DNA of 17,556 nucleotides from Fidelibacterota bacterium (lineage in GTDB: Bacteria; Fidelibacterota; UBA2242; JAFGTP01). How positions within the stretch are numbered: position 1 is the first letter of the stretch; the number at the start of each line of letters is the position of its first letter. This document shows, one piece after another, positions 7,759 to 15,273 of the stretch. Made by a program: the position numbers and the translations under genes. Under the pieces are notes generated by a model. The model was given only the letters and a program-made list of their open reading frames with translations. It did not search any database and was not told where the DNA came from. The stretch spans positions 1-17,556 of the forward strand of contig JAOZSG010000021.1 in the NCBI GenBank assembly GCA_029939785.1. The letters run 5' to 3'.

Positions 7759-8589
7759 ATGAAAGATATTATTACAAGAGTGTCAATAGGAATAGTTGGA
7801 ATCCCAATAATCTTATTTTTAATCTATACCGGCGGTTATCTTTTCACTATATTCCTAATCGGAGTAGGAGTACTGAGTCAACTTGAATTCTATAACATGT
7901 GCAAAGAAAAAAAACATGATAGTTATTCTACAATTGCTATTTTATGTGGGATAATCTGGATTGCTACAACATATTATGCACCTCAATTTCTTTTACCGAT
8001 AATAATCGCCTCAACTATATTATTTTTAATCATAAATCTCAAAGGTGAAATAAAAAACACCACAGAAACATTCGCTATCACATTAGCAGGTTTTTTATAT
8101 ATACCTGTTCTTATATCCACTCTAATTTTAATTAGGCAATTTTATATCAACACATCTTTGTCAGAATCAGAAACAAGCAATCTAATCATTGTACTATTTG
8201 TATCTGTATGGATAAACGATACATTTGCATATCTGTTTGGTTCTATGTTTGGCAAGAGGAAATTGGCCCCAAAAATTAGTCCCAAGAAATCTATCGAAGG
8301 AAGTATTGCAGGAATTATTGGTGTAATTATCAGTGTATTCATCTTTAATAAAATCCATTTTTTACCCAATTACTTCACATTAATTCATTTAATAATACTA
8401 TCTTTAATTTTTGGTATTTTTCCACAAATTGGAGATCTTACAGAATCAATATTCAAAAGAGATACAGGAGTAAAAGATTCCGGGAAAATTCTTATGGGAC
8501 ATGGTGGAGTAATGGATAGATTTGATGCTATTTTTATGACAGCTCCGGTTGTATATTTATTTATTTTTATAAGCCTTAAATTAATATAA
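7759..8589 (+). CDS. cdsA: Phosphatidate cytidylyltransferase (CDP-diglyceride synthase)
   Basis: CdsA converts phosphatidic acid and CTP to CDP-diacylglycerol, the branch-point lipid for phospholipid synthesis, in the inner membrane. The protein (276 aa) is a polytopic membrane protein with about seven to eight hydrophobic segments. Near the C-terminus it shows the family signature GDLxESxxKRxxxxKDxGxxxxGHGGxxDRxD with the acidic metal-binding residues intact; the usual Pro before GHGG is Met. AAAAGGA lies about 5 nt before the ATG. The GlmU-like gene begins 21 nt downstream, so the two are likely cotranscribed as an envelope-precursor block. Confidence 0.95.
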   Translation: MKDIITRVSIGIVGIPIILFLIYTGGYLFTIFLIGVGVLSQLEFYNMCKEKKHDSYSTIAILCGIIWIATTYYAPQFLLPIIIASTILFLIINLKGEIKNTTETFAITLAGFLYIPVLISTLILIRQFYINTSLSESETSNLIIVLFVSVWINDTFAYLFGSMFGKRKLAPKISPKKSIEGSIAGIIGVIISVFIFNKIHFLPNYFTLIHLIILSLIFGIFPQIGDLTESIFKRDTGVKDSGKILMGHGGVMDRFDAIFMTAPVVYLFIFISLKLI

Positions 8590-8610
8590 AGAAAAAGGAA
8601 AACATAGAAA

Positions 8611-9954
8611 ATGACTTTAGATTTAAATAAACTATTAAGCAAATTAAGTGATAACATTAATTATAATAACTCACCTATTTCCATTGTATTAGCTGCCGGT
8701 CATGGGAAAAGAATAAAATCTGATAAATCAAAAATGCTTCATGAAATTTGGGGCGTACCATCAGCAAAACGTGTAACTGAAACAGCAATAAAAGGATTAA
8801 ACTCCGATAATGCAATAATAGTTGTAGGAATAAAAGCTGAAGAGGTGGCTTCTTCTATTGGTAAAACTAGAAATCGGCTATTTGCATTTCAGGAAAAACA
8901 AAATGGAACAGGTCATGCAGCAATGGTTGCATTAGATTTGTTAGATAGCACAAAAAAAGTGGGTGATATCTATATTTTTCCAGGAGACATGGGATTATTG
9001 ACCGAAACTGTTGTAAAGAATTTTCGTGAAGGATTTGAAAATTCTAATGCAGGCATGATGATTCTCACCGGGCTTTATGAAGGAAATTCTAAAGATAATT
9101 ATTATGGAAGAATTGTCCGAGTACCGAAATCAGATTCTACCGGAAATATGTCTGGTATAGATGAAGGAAAAGTAATTGAAATTAAAGAACATAAAGATAT
9201 ATTGGCACTAGGTGAAAATGAAAATTATTTAACCGATTTTAATAATAAACAATATAAATTCTCGAAACAGGAATTAATCAATATTACAGAATATAATTCT
9301 GGTGTTTATGCTGTTAAATTTGATTATATAAATAAATTCATCCGAGAAATCGGTACAAATAATGTTCAAGGTGAAGTATATATTACAGATTTGATTTCAA
9401 TAATGAATAATAATGATATTACAGTTGGTGCATTCCCTACAACAGATAATGATTCTGTAATGGGATTTAACACAAAAAGTGTGTTATATGAGATGAATAA
9501 TATTTATAAAAATCAGATTTATGATAAAATAAAAGATATTGTGACAATCGAAGATAAAAACGATTTTTATATTGCTGATAAAGTTGTAGAAAATATTCTG
9601 AATATGGCAGAAAAATCCATTTTGGATATTGAAATTGGTAAAGGTACATATATAGGAAAAAATGTTATCCTAAATAAAAAAGTAATCCTGGAACGTGGCG
9701 TTGTTCTGGATGGTAATATTGAAATTGGTGAAAATAGTATATTAGAAAAAAATGTTACAATAAAAAATGACATTGATGAAAGTGTAAAAATTGGTAAGAA
9801 TTGTCAAATAAAATCAGAAAATAAAATTATTGGTCAGGTAGTACTAGGTGATAATGTTCAAATTAATTATAACACGTCAATCAGTGGATCAATAAAAAAA
9901 CCAATTGTTATAAAAAATAATGCTAAAATAACTGGAATTATAAATAATTTTTAA
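8611..9954 (+). CDS. glmU: GlmU-like UDP-N-acetylglucosamine pyrophosphorylase with left-handed beta-helix, acetyltransferase site apparently missing
   Basis: This is a sugar-nucleotide uridylyltransferase predicted to make UDP-GlcNAc from GlcNAc-1-P and UTP. The N-terminal Rossmann domain has LAAGHGKRIKSD (about 27-39), GTGHAA, metal-ligand Asp126 in a GDMG motif, YGRIVR, the GlmU-like NVQGEVYITD segment and metal-ligand Asn287 in GFN. The Asp-to-Asn spacing is 161 residues, against 122 in E. coli GlmU, because of inserted sequence including a loop around ENENYLTDFNNKQYKF. The protein begins with about 22 extra residues before the first strand. From about residue 330, hexapeptide repeats form a left-handed beta-helix, but I cannot find the acetyltransferase motifs (RPG, GNFVE, HLxYLGD, NYDG). 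GlcN-1-P acetylation is probably done elsewhere. AAAGGA lies about 11 nt upstream of the ATG, and the first cyclophilin starts 15 nt after the stop. Confidence 0.78.
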   Translation: MTLDLNKLLSKLSDNINYNNSPISIVLAAGHGKRIKSDKSKMLHEIWGVPSAKRVTETAIKGLNSDNAIIVVGIKAEEVASSIGKTRNRLFAFQEKQNGTGHAAMVALDLLDSTKKVGDIYIFPGDMGLLTETVVKNFREGFENSNAGMMILTGLYEGNSKDNYYGRIVRVPKSDSTGNMSGIDEGKVIEIKEHKDILALGENENYLTDFNNKQYKFSKQELINITEYNSGVYAVKFDYINKFIREIGTNNVQGEVYITDLISIMNNNDITVGAFPTTDNDSVMGFNTKSVLYEMNNIYKNQIYDKIKDIVTIEDKNDFYIADKVVENILNMAEKSILDIEIGKGTYIGKNVILNKKVILERGVVLDGNIEIGENSILEKNVTIKNDIDESVKIGKNCQIKSENKIIGQVVLGDNVQINYNTSISGSIKKPIVIKNNAKITGIINNF

Positions 9955-9969
9955 TTTAGAAAGGTAAAA

Positions 9970-10566
9970 ATGCGAAAATTAACTGTATTATTAACAATTA
10001 TATTAATTTGTCTTATGCAAATTAATTGCTCAAAATTAGATAATCCGATAGTTCATATGAATACAACATCAGGTAAAATTGTACTCGAACTAAATTCTGC
10101 TGCTGCACCTAAGACTGTAGAAAATTTTCTCAGTTACAGTAAAAGTGGATTTTATGAAGGAACAATATTTCATAGAGTCATAAATGATTTTATGATTCAG
10201 GGTGGTGGTTTTACTCCGGATATGAAAAAAAAGGAAACAAAAGAACCGATTAAAAATGAAGCTGACAATGATCTAAAAAATACTGTCGGTACAATTGCAA
10301 TGGCAAGAACAAATGATCCTCATTCTGCAACTGCTCAATTTTTTATAAATGTAAAAGATAATCCCTCCCTTAATCATAAGGATAAAACCACACACGGTTG
10401 GGGATATTGCGTTTTTGGTAAAGTTATAGAAGGCATGGAAGTCGTCAATAAAATAAAAGAGGTCTCAACCGGAAAAAGATTATTTTATTCTGATGTACCG
10501 ATTGACGATATTATTATAGAATCGGTTAAAATCAAGGATAAAAAGTTTTTAGGAATGACTTTTTAA
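9970..10566 (+). CDS. Cyclophilin-type peptidyl-prolyl isomerase, exported (putative lipoprotein)
   Basis: This protein catalyses cis-trans isomerisation of Xaa-Pro bonds and probably acts in the periplasm. Residues 1-19 form a signal peptide ending in M-Q-I-N-Cys20; the lipobox is non-canonical, so lipidation is uncertain. The cyclophilin domain spans about residues 27-190. The catalytic Arg69 sits in FHRVI, with Phe74 and Gln77 in FMIQGGGF, and the GTIAMART, SATAQFFIN and GWGYCVFGK blocks are intact. AGAAAGG is placed before the ATG. It follows the GlmU-like gene by 15 nt. The next gene is a close paralogue in the same reading frame, with only the TAA at 10564-10566 interrupting the frame between them. 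Confidence 0.93.
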   Translation: MRKLTVLLTIILICLMQINCSKLDNPIVHMNTTSGKIVLELNSAAAPKTVENFLSYSKSGFYEGTIFHRVINDFMIQGGGFTPDMKKKETKEPIKNEADNDLKNTVGTIAMARTNDPHSATAQFFINVKDNPSLNHKDKTTHGWGYCVFGKVIEGMEVVNKIKEVSTGKRLFYSDVPIDDIIIESVKIKDKKFLGMTF

Positions 10567-10614
10567 TATATTAGAATAAATCAACATATATCAATTAAAG
10601 AGAAAAGAATTAAC

Positions 10615-11127
10615 ATGAAAAAACTTGGCAATATAGTAATTGAACTAAATAGTGATGCTGCACCAAAAACAGTAAAAAACTTTTTGGATTATTGTGAAAA
10701 TAATTTTTATAAGGGAACTATCTTTCATCGGGTAATTAAAAACTTTATGATTCAAGGTGGTGGTTTCAGTTCAGGATTAGAAAAAAAAGATACCCAAATT
10801 CCTATCGAAAATGAAGCTGATAATGGATTAAGCAACGATAGAGGTACAATTGCAATGGCAAGAACACAAGATCCTCACTCTGCAACTGCTCAATTTTTTA
10901 TAAATACTGTTGATAATAGTAATCTTAATTATCAGAATAAAACTCTTCCTGGTTGGGGTTATTGTGTTTTTGGAAAATTAATTGAAGGAATAGAAGTAGT
11001 TGATATTATTGAAAATAGTGCAACCACTTCAAAAGGAATGTATCAAGATGTTCCTGAATCGGAAATTGTTATAGAATCTATAATAATAAATGAGAATCAA
11101 GTTACATTTAACATTATTCAAAATTAA
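10615..11127 (+). CDS. Cyclophilin-type peptidyl-prolyl isomerase, cytosolic paralogue
   Basis: This second cyclophilin (170 aa) has no signal peptide and is predicted to be cytosolic. The active-site residues are present: Arg39 in FHRVI, with Phe44 and Gln47 in FMIQGGGF. The blocks GTIAMART, DPHSATAQFFIN and GWGYCVFGK nearly match the upstream paralogue, so a local duplication is likely. The start at 10615 gives MKKLGNIVIEL, about six to eight residues shorter than typical PpiB, so the first beta strand is abbreviated. The frame is open upstream to the TAA of the first cyclophilin, but those 16 codons do not resemble a cyclophilin. Only a weak GAGAAAAG element precedes the ATG. A hairpin terminator follows. 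Confidence 0.93.
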   Translation: MKKLGNIVIELNSDAAPKTVKNFLDYCENNFYKGTIFHRVIKNFMIQGGGFSSGLEKKDTQIPIENEADNGLSNDRGTIAMARTQDPHSATAQFFINTVDNSNLNYQNKTLPGWGYCVFGKLIEGIEVVDIIENSATTSKGMYQDVPESEIVIESIIINENQVTFNIIQN

Positions 11128-11133
11128 TAATAC

Positions 11134-11174
11134 GACAGAAGCCCAATTATAAAATTGGGCTTTCTGTATCGTGA
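11134..11174 (+). terminator. Hairpin terminator after the cyclophilin pair
   Basis: The core arms AGCCCAATT and AATTGGGCT flank a 4-nt ATAA loop. The stem extends outward through ACAGA/TCTGT with a single-T bulge and on to ACGA/TCGT with further bulges. The T-tract after the core is short (TTT). It lies 7 nt beyond the stop codon and separates the cdsA-cyclophilin unit from cheV. Confidence 0.75.
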
Positions 11175-11265
11175 TTAAAAGATGAATGAATAAGAACTCA
11201 TCCATGATATAATATAATATAATTTTGTAAGAATACAAATAATTCATTCTATTATAAAATAAATA

Positions 11266-11294
11266 TTGACAAATCACATTATTTTATATATTCT
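11266..11294 (+). promoter_or_regulatory. Secondary sigma70-like promoter candidate upstream of cheV
   Basis: TTGACA (11266-11271) is a perfect -35 hexamer, with TATTCT (11289-11294) after 17 nt as a 4/6 match -10. It lies just upstream of a stronger candidate and may be a tandem promoter or chance in AT-rich DNA. Confidence 0.35.
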
Positions 11295-11300
11295 TTATTA

Positions 11301-11329
11301 TTGACTTCTGTTTTTTTATTATTTATAAT
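11301..11329 (+). promoter_or_regulatory. Sigma70-type promoter for cheV
   Basis: TTGACT (11301-11306, 5/6 match) is followed after exactly 17 nt by TATAAT (11324-11329, 6/6 match). Predicted transcription would begin near 11336-11340, giving a leader of about 130 nt to the cheV ATG at 11471. It is the best promoter match in the window. Confidence 0.65.
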
Positions 11330-11342
11330 AAAAAAAGTGTCA

Positions 11343-11358
11343 TCTGCCAACTGGCAGA
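11343..11358. promoter_or_regulatory. Perfect palindrome at the predicted cheV transcription start (operator or 5' hairpin)
   Basis: TCTGCCA and TGGCAGA are perfect 7-nt inverted arms around a 2-nt AC centre. The palindrome begins about 3-7 nt after the predicted start site, is G+C-rich against its surroundings and is followed by A's rather than T's, so it is not a + strand terminator. A repressor site or an RNA-stabilising 5' hairpin are both possible. Confidence 0.5.
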
Positions 11359-11470
11359 AAAAAAATGAAAGAAAAAAATAAAGATATAATTAACATGATA
11401 AACAGAATGACAAAATATAATTATCCAATAATTCTTGTTAATCTAGTTTTTAAATAATAAGGAAAAAATC

Positions 11471-12397
11471 ATGAGTGATGCAAATAAAATTTTACTAGAA
11501 ACCGGTACAAATGAAATGGAACTTTTAGCTGTCATAATTGACGATCAATATTTTGGGATGAATGTTGCCAAAGTTCAATCAATACAACAATATGATGAAA
11601 AACTCATAACATCAATTCCGGCTACTGTTCCTGCAATTTCCGGTATGTTTTTATATAGAGGTAACACAATTCCCCTGATTGATTTGGCAGCAATATTAGA
11701 TAAAAAATCTCCACCTCCGAGTGAAGATTCAAAAGAAATCATTGTTATTACAGAATTTAACAACTCAACAAATAGTTTCAAAGTTCAAGGAGTTAATCAA
11801 ATCTACAGATTATCCTGGGAAAAACTTGCACCTTTAAATGAAATGGTTGGGAACACATCATATATTACTGGTTCCGTTTTCATTGATGATCATGAAATTT
11901 TGGTATTGGATTTGGAACATATACTTGCAACTCTTTTTCCACAACTGACTTTAGAAGATGTAAATGAAGAACTACTACAACAACAACAAACTATTAAACG
12001 TGATCAATTAAAAATTGTTTTTGCTGAAGATTCAAGTATCATACGAAAAGGTGTTGTAAAAGCACTTACAAATTCCGGTTATACTAATATTAACGAATTT
12101 GAAAATGGTAAATTAGCTCATGATTTTATTTTTAATAATAAAGAAGAGTATTCTCAGGATAGTAAACATACAGTATTAATTTCTGATATTGAAATGCCGG
12201 TAATGGATGGATTAAGTCTTTGTAAGACAGTTAAAACTGATAATGAATTAAAAGATATACATGTTATTATGTTTTCAAGTTTAATTAACAAACCAATGAT
12301 TGTTAAGTGCAAGAGTATTGGAGCAGACAATTATGTAACTAAACCGGAAATTAATAAATTAATTGGCCTTCTTGATGATTTTTGTGATTCCAAATAA
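11471..12397 (+). CDS. cheV: Chemotaxis coupling protein CheV (CheW domain plus response-regulator receiver)
   Basis: CheV links chemoreceptors to CheA through its CheW domain and is tuned by phosphorylation of its receiver domain. The CheW-like beta barrel covers about residues 15-160. The receiver covers about 178-305, with acidic-pocket residues Glu186 and Asp187, phosphoacceptor Asp239 (SDIEMPVMDG) and conserved Lys291 in VTKPE. All phosphorylation residues are intact. AAGGA lies about 7 nt before the ATG. No receptor, cheA or flagellar gene is present in the window, so its partners must be elsewhere. It has its own strong promoter and ends only 3 nt from the convergent protease gene. Confidence 0.94.
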   Translation: MSDANKILLETGTNEMELLAVIIDDQYFGMNVAKVQSIQQYDEKLITSIPATVPAISGMFLYRGNTIPLIDLAAILDKKSPPPSEDSKEIIVITEFNNSTNSFKVQGVNQIYRLSWEKLAPLNEMVGNTSYITGSVFIDDHEILVLDLEHILATLFPQLTLEDVNEELLQQQQTIKRDQLKIVFAEDSSIIRKGVVKALTNSGYTNINEFENGKLAHDFIFNNKEEYSQDSKHTVLISDIEMPVMDGLSLCKTVKTDNELKDIHVIMFSSLINKPMIVKCKSIGADNYVTKPEINKLIGLLDDFCDSK

Positions 12398-12400
12398 TAA

Positions 12401-13111
12401 TTAAAATATTACTATTACAAGATCATAAATAGAATGAGTATAAACTGCGATTCCATATCCACGTAATAAGAACAAAATTGACAAAAATATCCCCGCAGAA
12501 AATCTTATAGAAAAAGAAATAATATTAAATTCATCACCATATATGCCAATATAATGAAATACAGCAAATATAAAAGATGCAAATAAAACAGTACCAATAT
12601 TTGAAACCCACCCAGAAAATCTAAAAATATCTTTTAATAAAAATATTCCTGCCTTTATTAAGACAACACGAAATATCAATTCCTCATAAATTCCTGCACC
12701 CATAGATAACGCAATTAACTGACGTTTTCCTGCAATTGTTGTGGGCATTAAAAAAATATCCCCAATTTTTTCTACAAAAATGAATAATATTATAGCATAA
12801 ATCATACTTTCAAGAAACATCAATAAATAAAATCTACTCATAAATATATCAAAATTTTCATGTTTCGACTGAAAATAATAAGATATAAACAATCCAATTA
12901 ATACAACAAATCCAACGAGGTAAAATCCATAGATATTAAACAATGCAAAAAACTGACGTAGTAATGCATCCGCTCCATTCCGCATCCCAATTATATCAGA
13001 GTGATTAAAAGAAAAAAGTAGTATTTCATAAATAATAATAAGTGGAAGTATAAAAAAAATGCTGTAAATGGGAGATTTAGATAGTTTATAATAATTCTTA
13101 AATAATCGCAT
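12401..13111 (-). CDS. CPBP-family intramembrane glutamic endopeptidase (CAAX protease-like)
   Basis: This is a membrane protease of the CPBP (Abi/RCE1-like) family with an unknown substrate. The protein (236 aa) has about six to seven hydrophobic segments. Motif 1 is Glu143-Glu144-x3-Arg148 (YEELIFR), motif 2 is Phe182-x3-His186, and motif 3 is His226-x3-Asp230, where Asn is more usual. The catalytic pattern looks complete. It lies 44 nt downstream of lepA on the same strand and is probably cotranscribed with it. No strong Shine-Dalgarno precedes the ATG. There is no bacteriocin or peptide-modification gene nearby to suggest a precursor. Confidence 0.88.
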   Translation of the reverse strand: MRLFKNYYKLSKSPIYSIFFILPLIIIYEILLFSFNHSDIIGMRNGADALLRQFFALFNIYGFYLVGFVVLIGLFISYYFQSKHENFDIFMSRFYLLMFLESMIYAIILFIFVEKIGDIFLMPTTIAGKRQLIALSMGAGIYEELIFRVVLIKAGIFLLKDIFRFSGWVSNIGTVLFASFIFAVFHYIGIYGDEFNIISFSIRFSAGIFLSILFLLRGYGIAVYTHSIYDLVIVIF

Positions 13112-13155
13112 AATATGAAATTACAATCAAAAAAACTCAATCAAATAAAAGTTTA

Positions 13156-14955
13156 TCAATCATTATCCATCTGTAAAACAGCAAGAAAAGCTTCCTGTGG
13201 TACTTCCACATTGCCGACCTGTTTCATTCGTTTTTTGCCTTCTTTTTGTTTTTCCAGTAGTTTCTTCTTCCTGGTAATATCACCACCGTAACATTTTGCA
13301 GTTACATTTTTTCGCACAGCTTTCACATTGGTTCTGGCTATAACTTTACTACCAATAGCAGCTTGGATTGCAACCTCAAACATCTGTCGCGGGATCAGTT
13401 CTTTTAATTTTACACATAGATCACGTCCACGATAATAGGAATTGCTTCTATGAACTACCATAGATAATGCATCAACAGGTTCATGATTTATAAGAATATC
13501 AAGTTTAACAAGATCTCCTTTTTGAAAACCAATATGATCATAATCAAAAGATGCATATCCTCGCGATACAGACTTTAATTTATCATAAAAGTCATAAATA
13601 ATTTCAAGCAGAGGAAGTTCATAATTCAACTGAACTTTGTCAATATCAAGATAATTTGTATTTTTATACACACCTCGCCTGTTCATACAAAGTTTCATTA
13701 TACCTCCCTGGTATTCAGGAGGAACGATAATCTCAGCTTTTATATATGGTTCCTGAATTGATTCAATATCACCTAAATCAGGTATATCAGAAGGTTTATC
13801 AATACGGATTTTTTTACCATGTTTATTATGAATTTCAAACATTACATTAGGTAATGTTGTGATTAAATTCATATTAAACTCTCTCTCAAGTCTTTCCTGA
13901 ACAACTTCCATGTGAAGAAGTCCAAGATACCCAACACGAAAACCAAAACCAAGAGCGTTTGATGTTTCAGGTTCATAACTTAATGATGAATCATTTAATT
14001 TCATTTTATCGAGTGCAGAACGAAGTTCAACATAATCAGCACTATCAACAGGATACATTCCACTAAAAACCATTGGTTTAATTGATTGATAACCGGCCAA
14101 TCTCTCTGTTGCAGGATTTTTTTCCAAAGTAATTGTATCACCTACTTCAATCTCTGAAATATTTTTGATACCACACATCACATATCCAACATCTCCAGCA
14201 ACCAATTCCTTTGTTTTCACTTTGCCCAACTTAAAAATACCAATTTCAGAAACATCATGATTACTATTATTTACTAAAAATTTTATTAGATCATTTGTTT
14301 TGATTTTTCCTTCAAAAACTCTGATATAGGGAATTACACCTCTATAAGAATCATAAACAGAATCAAAAATCAATGCTCTTAGTGGTTTATCAATATTATA
14401 TTCAGGCTCAGGAATAGTAGAAACAATTATCTCGAAAAGATCTTCAATTCCTTTTCCACTTTTAGCACTTGTCAAAACAATATCTTCTTCTTCACATCCA
14501 ATAAGATCAATAATTTGATGTTTGACACTTTCTACTCTGGCAGTAGGTAAATCAATTTTATTTATCACCGGTATGATAGTTAAATCATTTTCCATTGCCA
14601 GATAAGCATTACTTACAGTTTGAGCTTCTACACCTTGAGCAGCATCAACCAGCAACAATACACCCTCACATGCAGCCAGACTTCTGGATACTTCATATGA
14701 AAAATCTACATGTCCCGGTGTATCTATTAGATTAAATGTATATTCTTTACCGTCTTTACCATTATAAATCATACTAATTGGATGAGACTTGATTGTAATT
14801 CCACGTTCACGTTCCAAATCCATATCATCCAGTATCTGTGCTTTCATATCACGTTCACTAATTGTACCAGTAAACTCTAACATTCTATCTGCCAAGGTTG
14901 ACTTACCATGATCAATGTGAGCGATTATTGAGAAATTTCGTATATTCTTTTTCAT
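13156..14955 (-). CDS. lepA: Elongation factor 4 (LepA), ribosome-associated GTPase
   Basis: LepA/EF4 is a translational GTPase that acts on 70S ribosomes and influences initiation, back-translocation and 30S biogenesis. The P-loop AHIDHGKST lies at residues 12-20, followed by switch II DTPGHVDFSYEVSR and NKIDLPTA for guanine specificity. The LepA-specific C-terminal domain is present, with the GDITRKKKLLEKQKEGKKRM signature. At 599 aa it equals the usual bacterial length. The ATG has no adjacent Shine-Dalgarno; an AAGGAG sits about 30 nt upstream, too far to serve it. The CPBP protease gene follows on the same strand. Confidence 0.97.
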   Translation of the reverse strand: MKKNIRNFSIIAHIDHGKSTLADRMLEFTGTISERDMKAQILDDMDLERERGITIKSHPISMIYNGKDGKEYTFNLIDTPGHVDFSYEVSRSLAACEGVLLLVDAAQGVEAQTVSNAYLAMENDLTIIPVINKIDLPTARVESVKHQIIDLIGCEEEDIVLTSAKSGKGIEDLFEIIVSTIPEPEYNIDKPLRALIFDSVYDSYRGVIPYIRVFEGKIKTNDLIKFLVNNSNHDVSEIGIFKLGKVKTKELVAGDVGYVMCGIKNISEIEVGDTITLEKNPATERLAGYQSIKPMVFSGMYPVDSADYVELRSALDKMKLNDSSLSYEPETSNALGFGFRVGYLGLLHMEVVQERLEREFNMNLITTLPNVMFEIHNKHGKKIRIDKPSDIPDLGDIESIQEPYIKAEIIVPPEYQGGIMKLCMNRRGVYKNTNYLDIDKVQLNYELPLLEIIYDFYDKLKSVSRGYASFDYDHIGFQKGDLVKLDILINHEPVDALSMVVHRSNSYYRGRDLCVKLKELIPRQMFEVAIQAAIGSKVIARTNVKAVRKNVTAKCYGGDITRKKKLLEKQKEGKKRMKQVGNVEVPQEAFLAVLQMDND

Positions 14956-15273
14956 AGGGCTAAATATAAATTAAACTCACTCCTTAAACAAGATTTCTAT
15001 GTTTTATTCATTTGGTAAACTCTTAAAAATTATTTTTAACTGCAAGGCTCGCGAAGAATACAATAATTAATTTGTTGAAAATCAAGTAATTAAGATCATT
15101 TTCCTTTCGGACCTTTGCATACTTATCAGTTAATTTTTGACTTTTTACAAATCAGTTATTCATTATGGATATTAAATTTCATTTGTTTTTTCATTCAATT
15201 TTTTATATATTTTTTAATGTTAAAAAATTACTTTGACATTTTCACAAAAGATATAGAAACAATTACTGAAAAT
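14956..15273. other. AT-rich divergent intergenic region between lepA and the HepT-like gene
   Basis: This roughly 318-nt stretch separates the lepA start from the likely HepT-like start. A frame is open from an ATG at 15115 into the HepT-like gene, but its first 53 codons are T-rich and encode a Phe/Ile/Leu-rich string unlike any HepT N-terminus, so it is probably non-coding. I see no MntA-type nucleotidyltransferase motif (GSxARG...SDxD) on either strand and no convincing promoter; TTGACT at 15137-15142 lacks a good -10. Confidence 0.5.

Larger units (their letters stand above)
11128..11470. other. Long AT-rich regulatory gap before cheV
   Basis: This 343-nt gap holds the terminator of the preceding unit, a three-fold TATAA repeat (11208-11223), two sigma70-like promoters, a 16-nt palindrome at the predicted cheV transcription start and a 5' leader of about 130 nt. 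A possible 30-codon frame (11365-11457) lies in the leader without a credible RBS. Confidence 0.6.

Noticed and set aside
11029..11277. 82-codon - strand frame over the cyclophilin terminator
   Set aside because: It is Tyr/Ile/Leu-rich AT-driven sequence covering the end of a real gene and a terminator hairpin, with no RBS.
12401..13111. CPBP protease as an immunity or bacteriocin-processing gene
   Set aside because: No bacteriocin precursor, peptide transporter or radical-SAM gene is nearby; linkage to lepA gives no support for such a role.
15233..15257. TTGACA...TATAGA as a promoter for the HepT-like gene
   Set aside because: The spacer is only 13 nt, too short for sigma70, and the start would leave almost no leader.
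14956..15273. Possible MntA nucleotidyltransferase partner of the HepT-like protein
   Set aside because: I read both strands for the GSxARG and SDxD motifs and found neither; the stretch is low-complexity AT-rich DNA.
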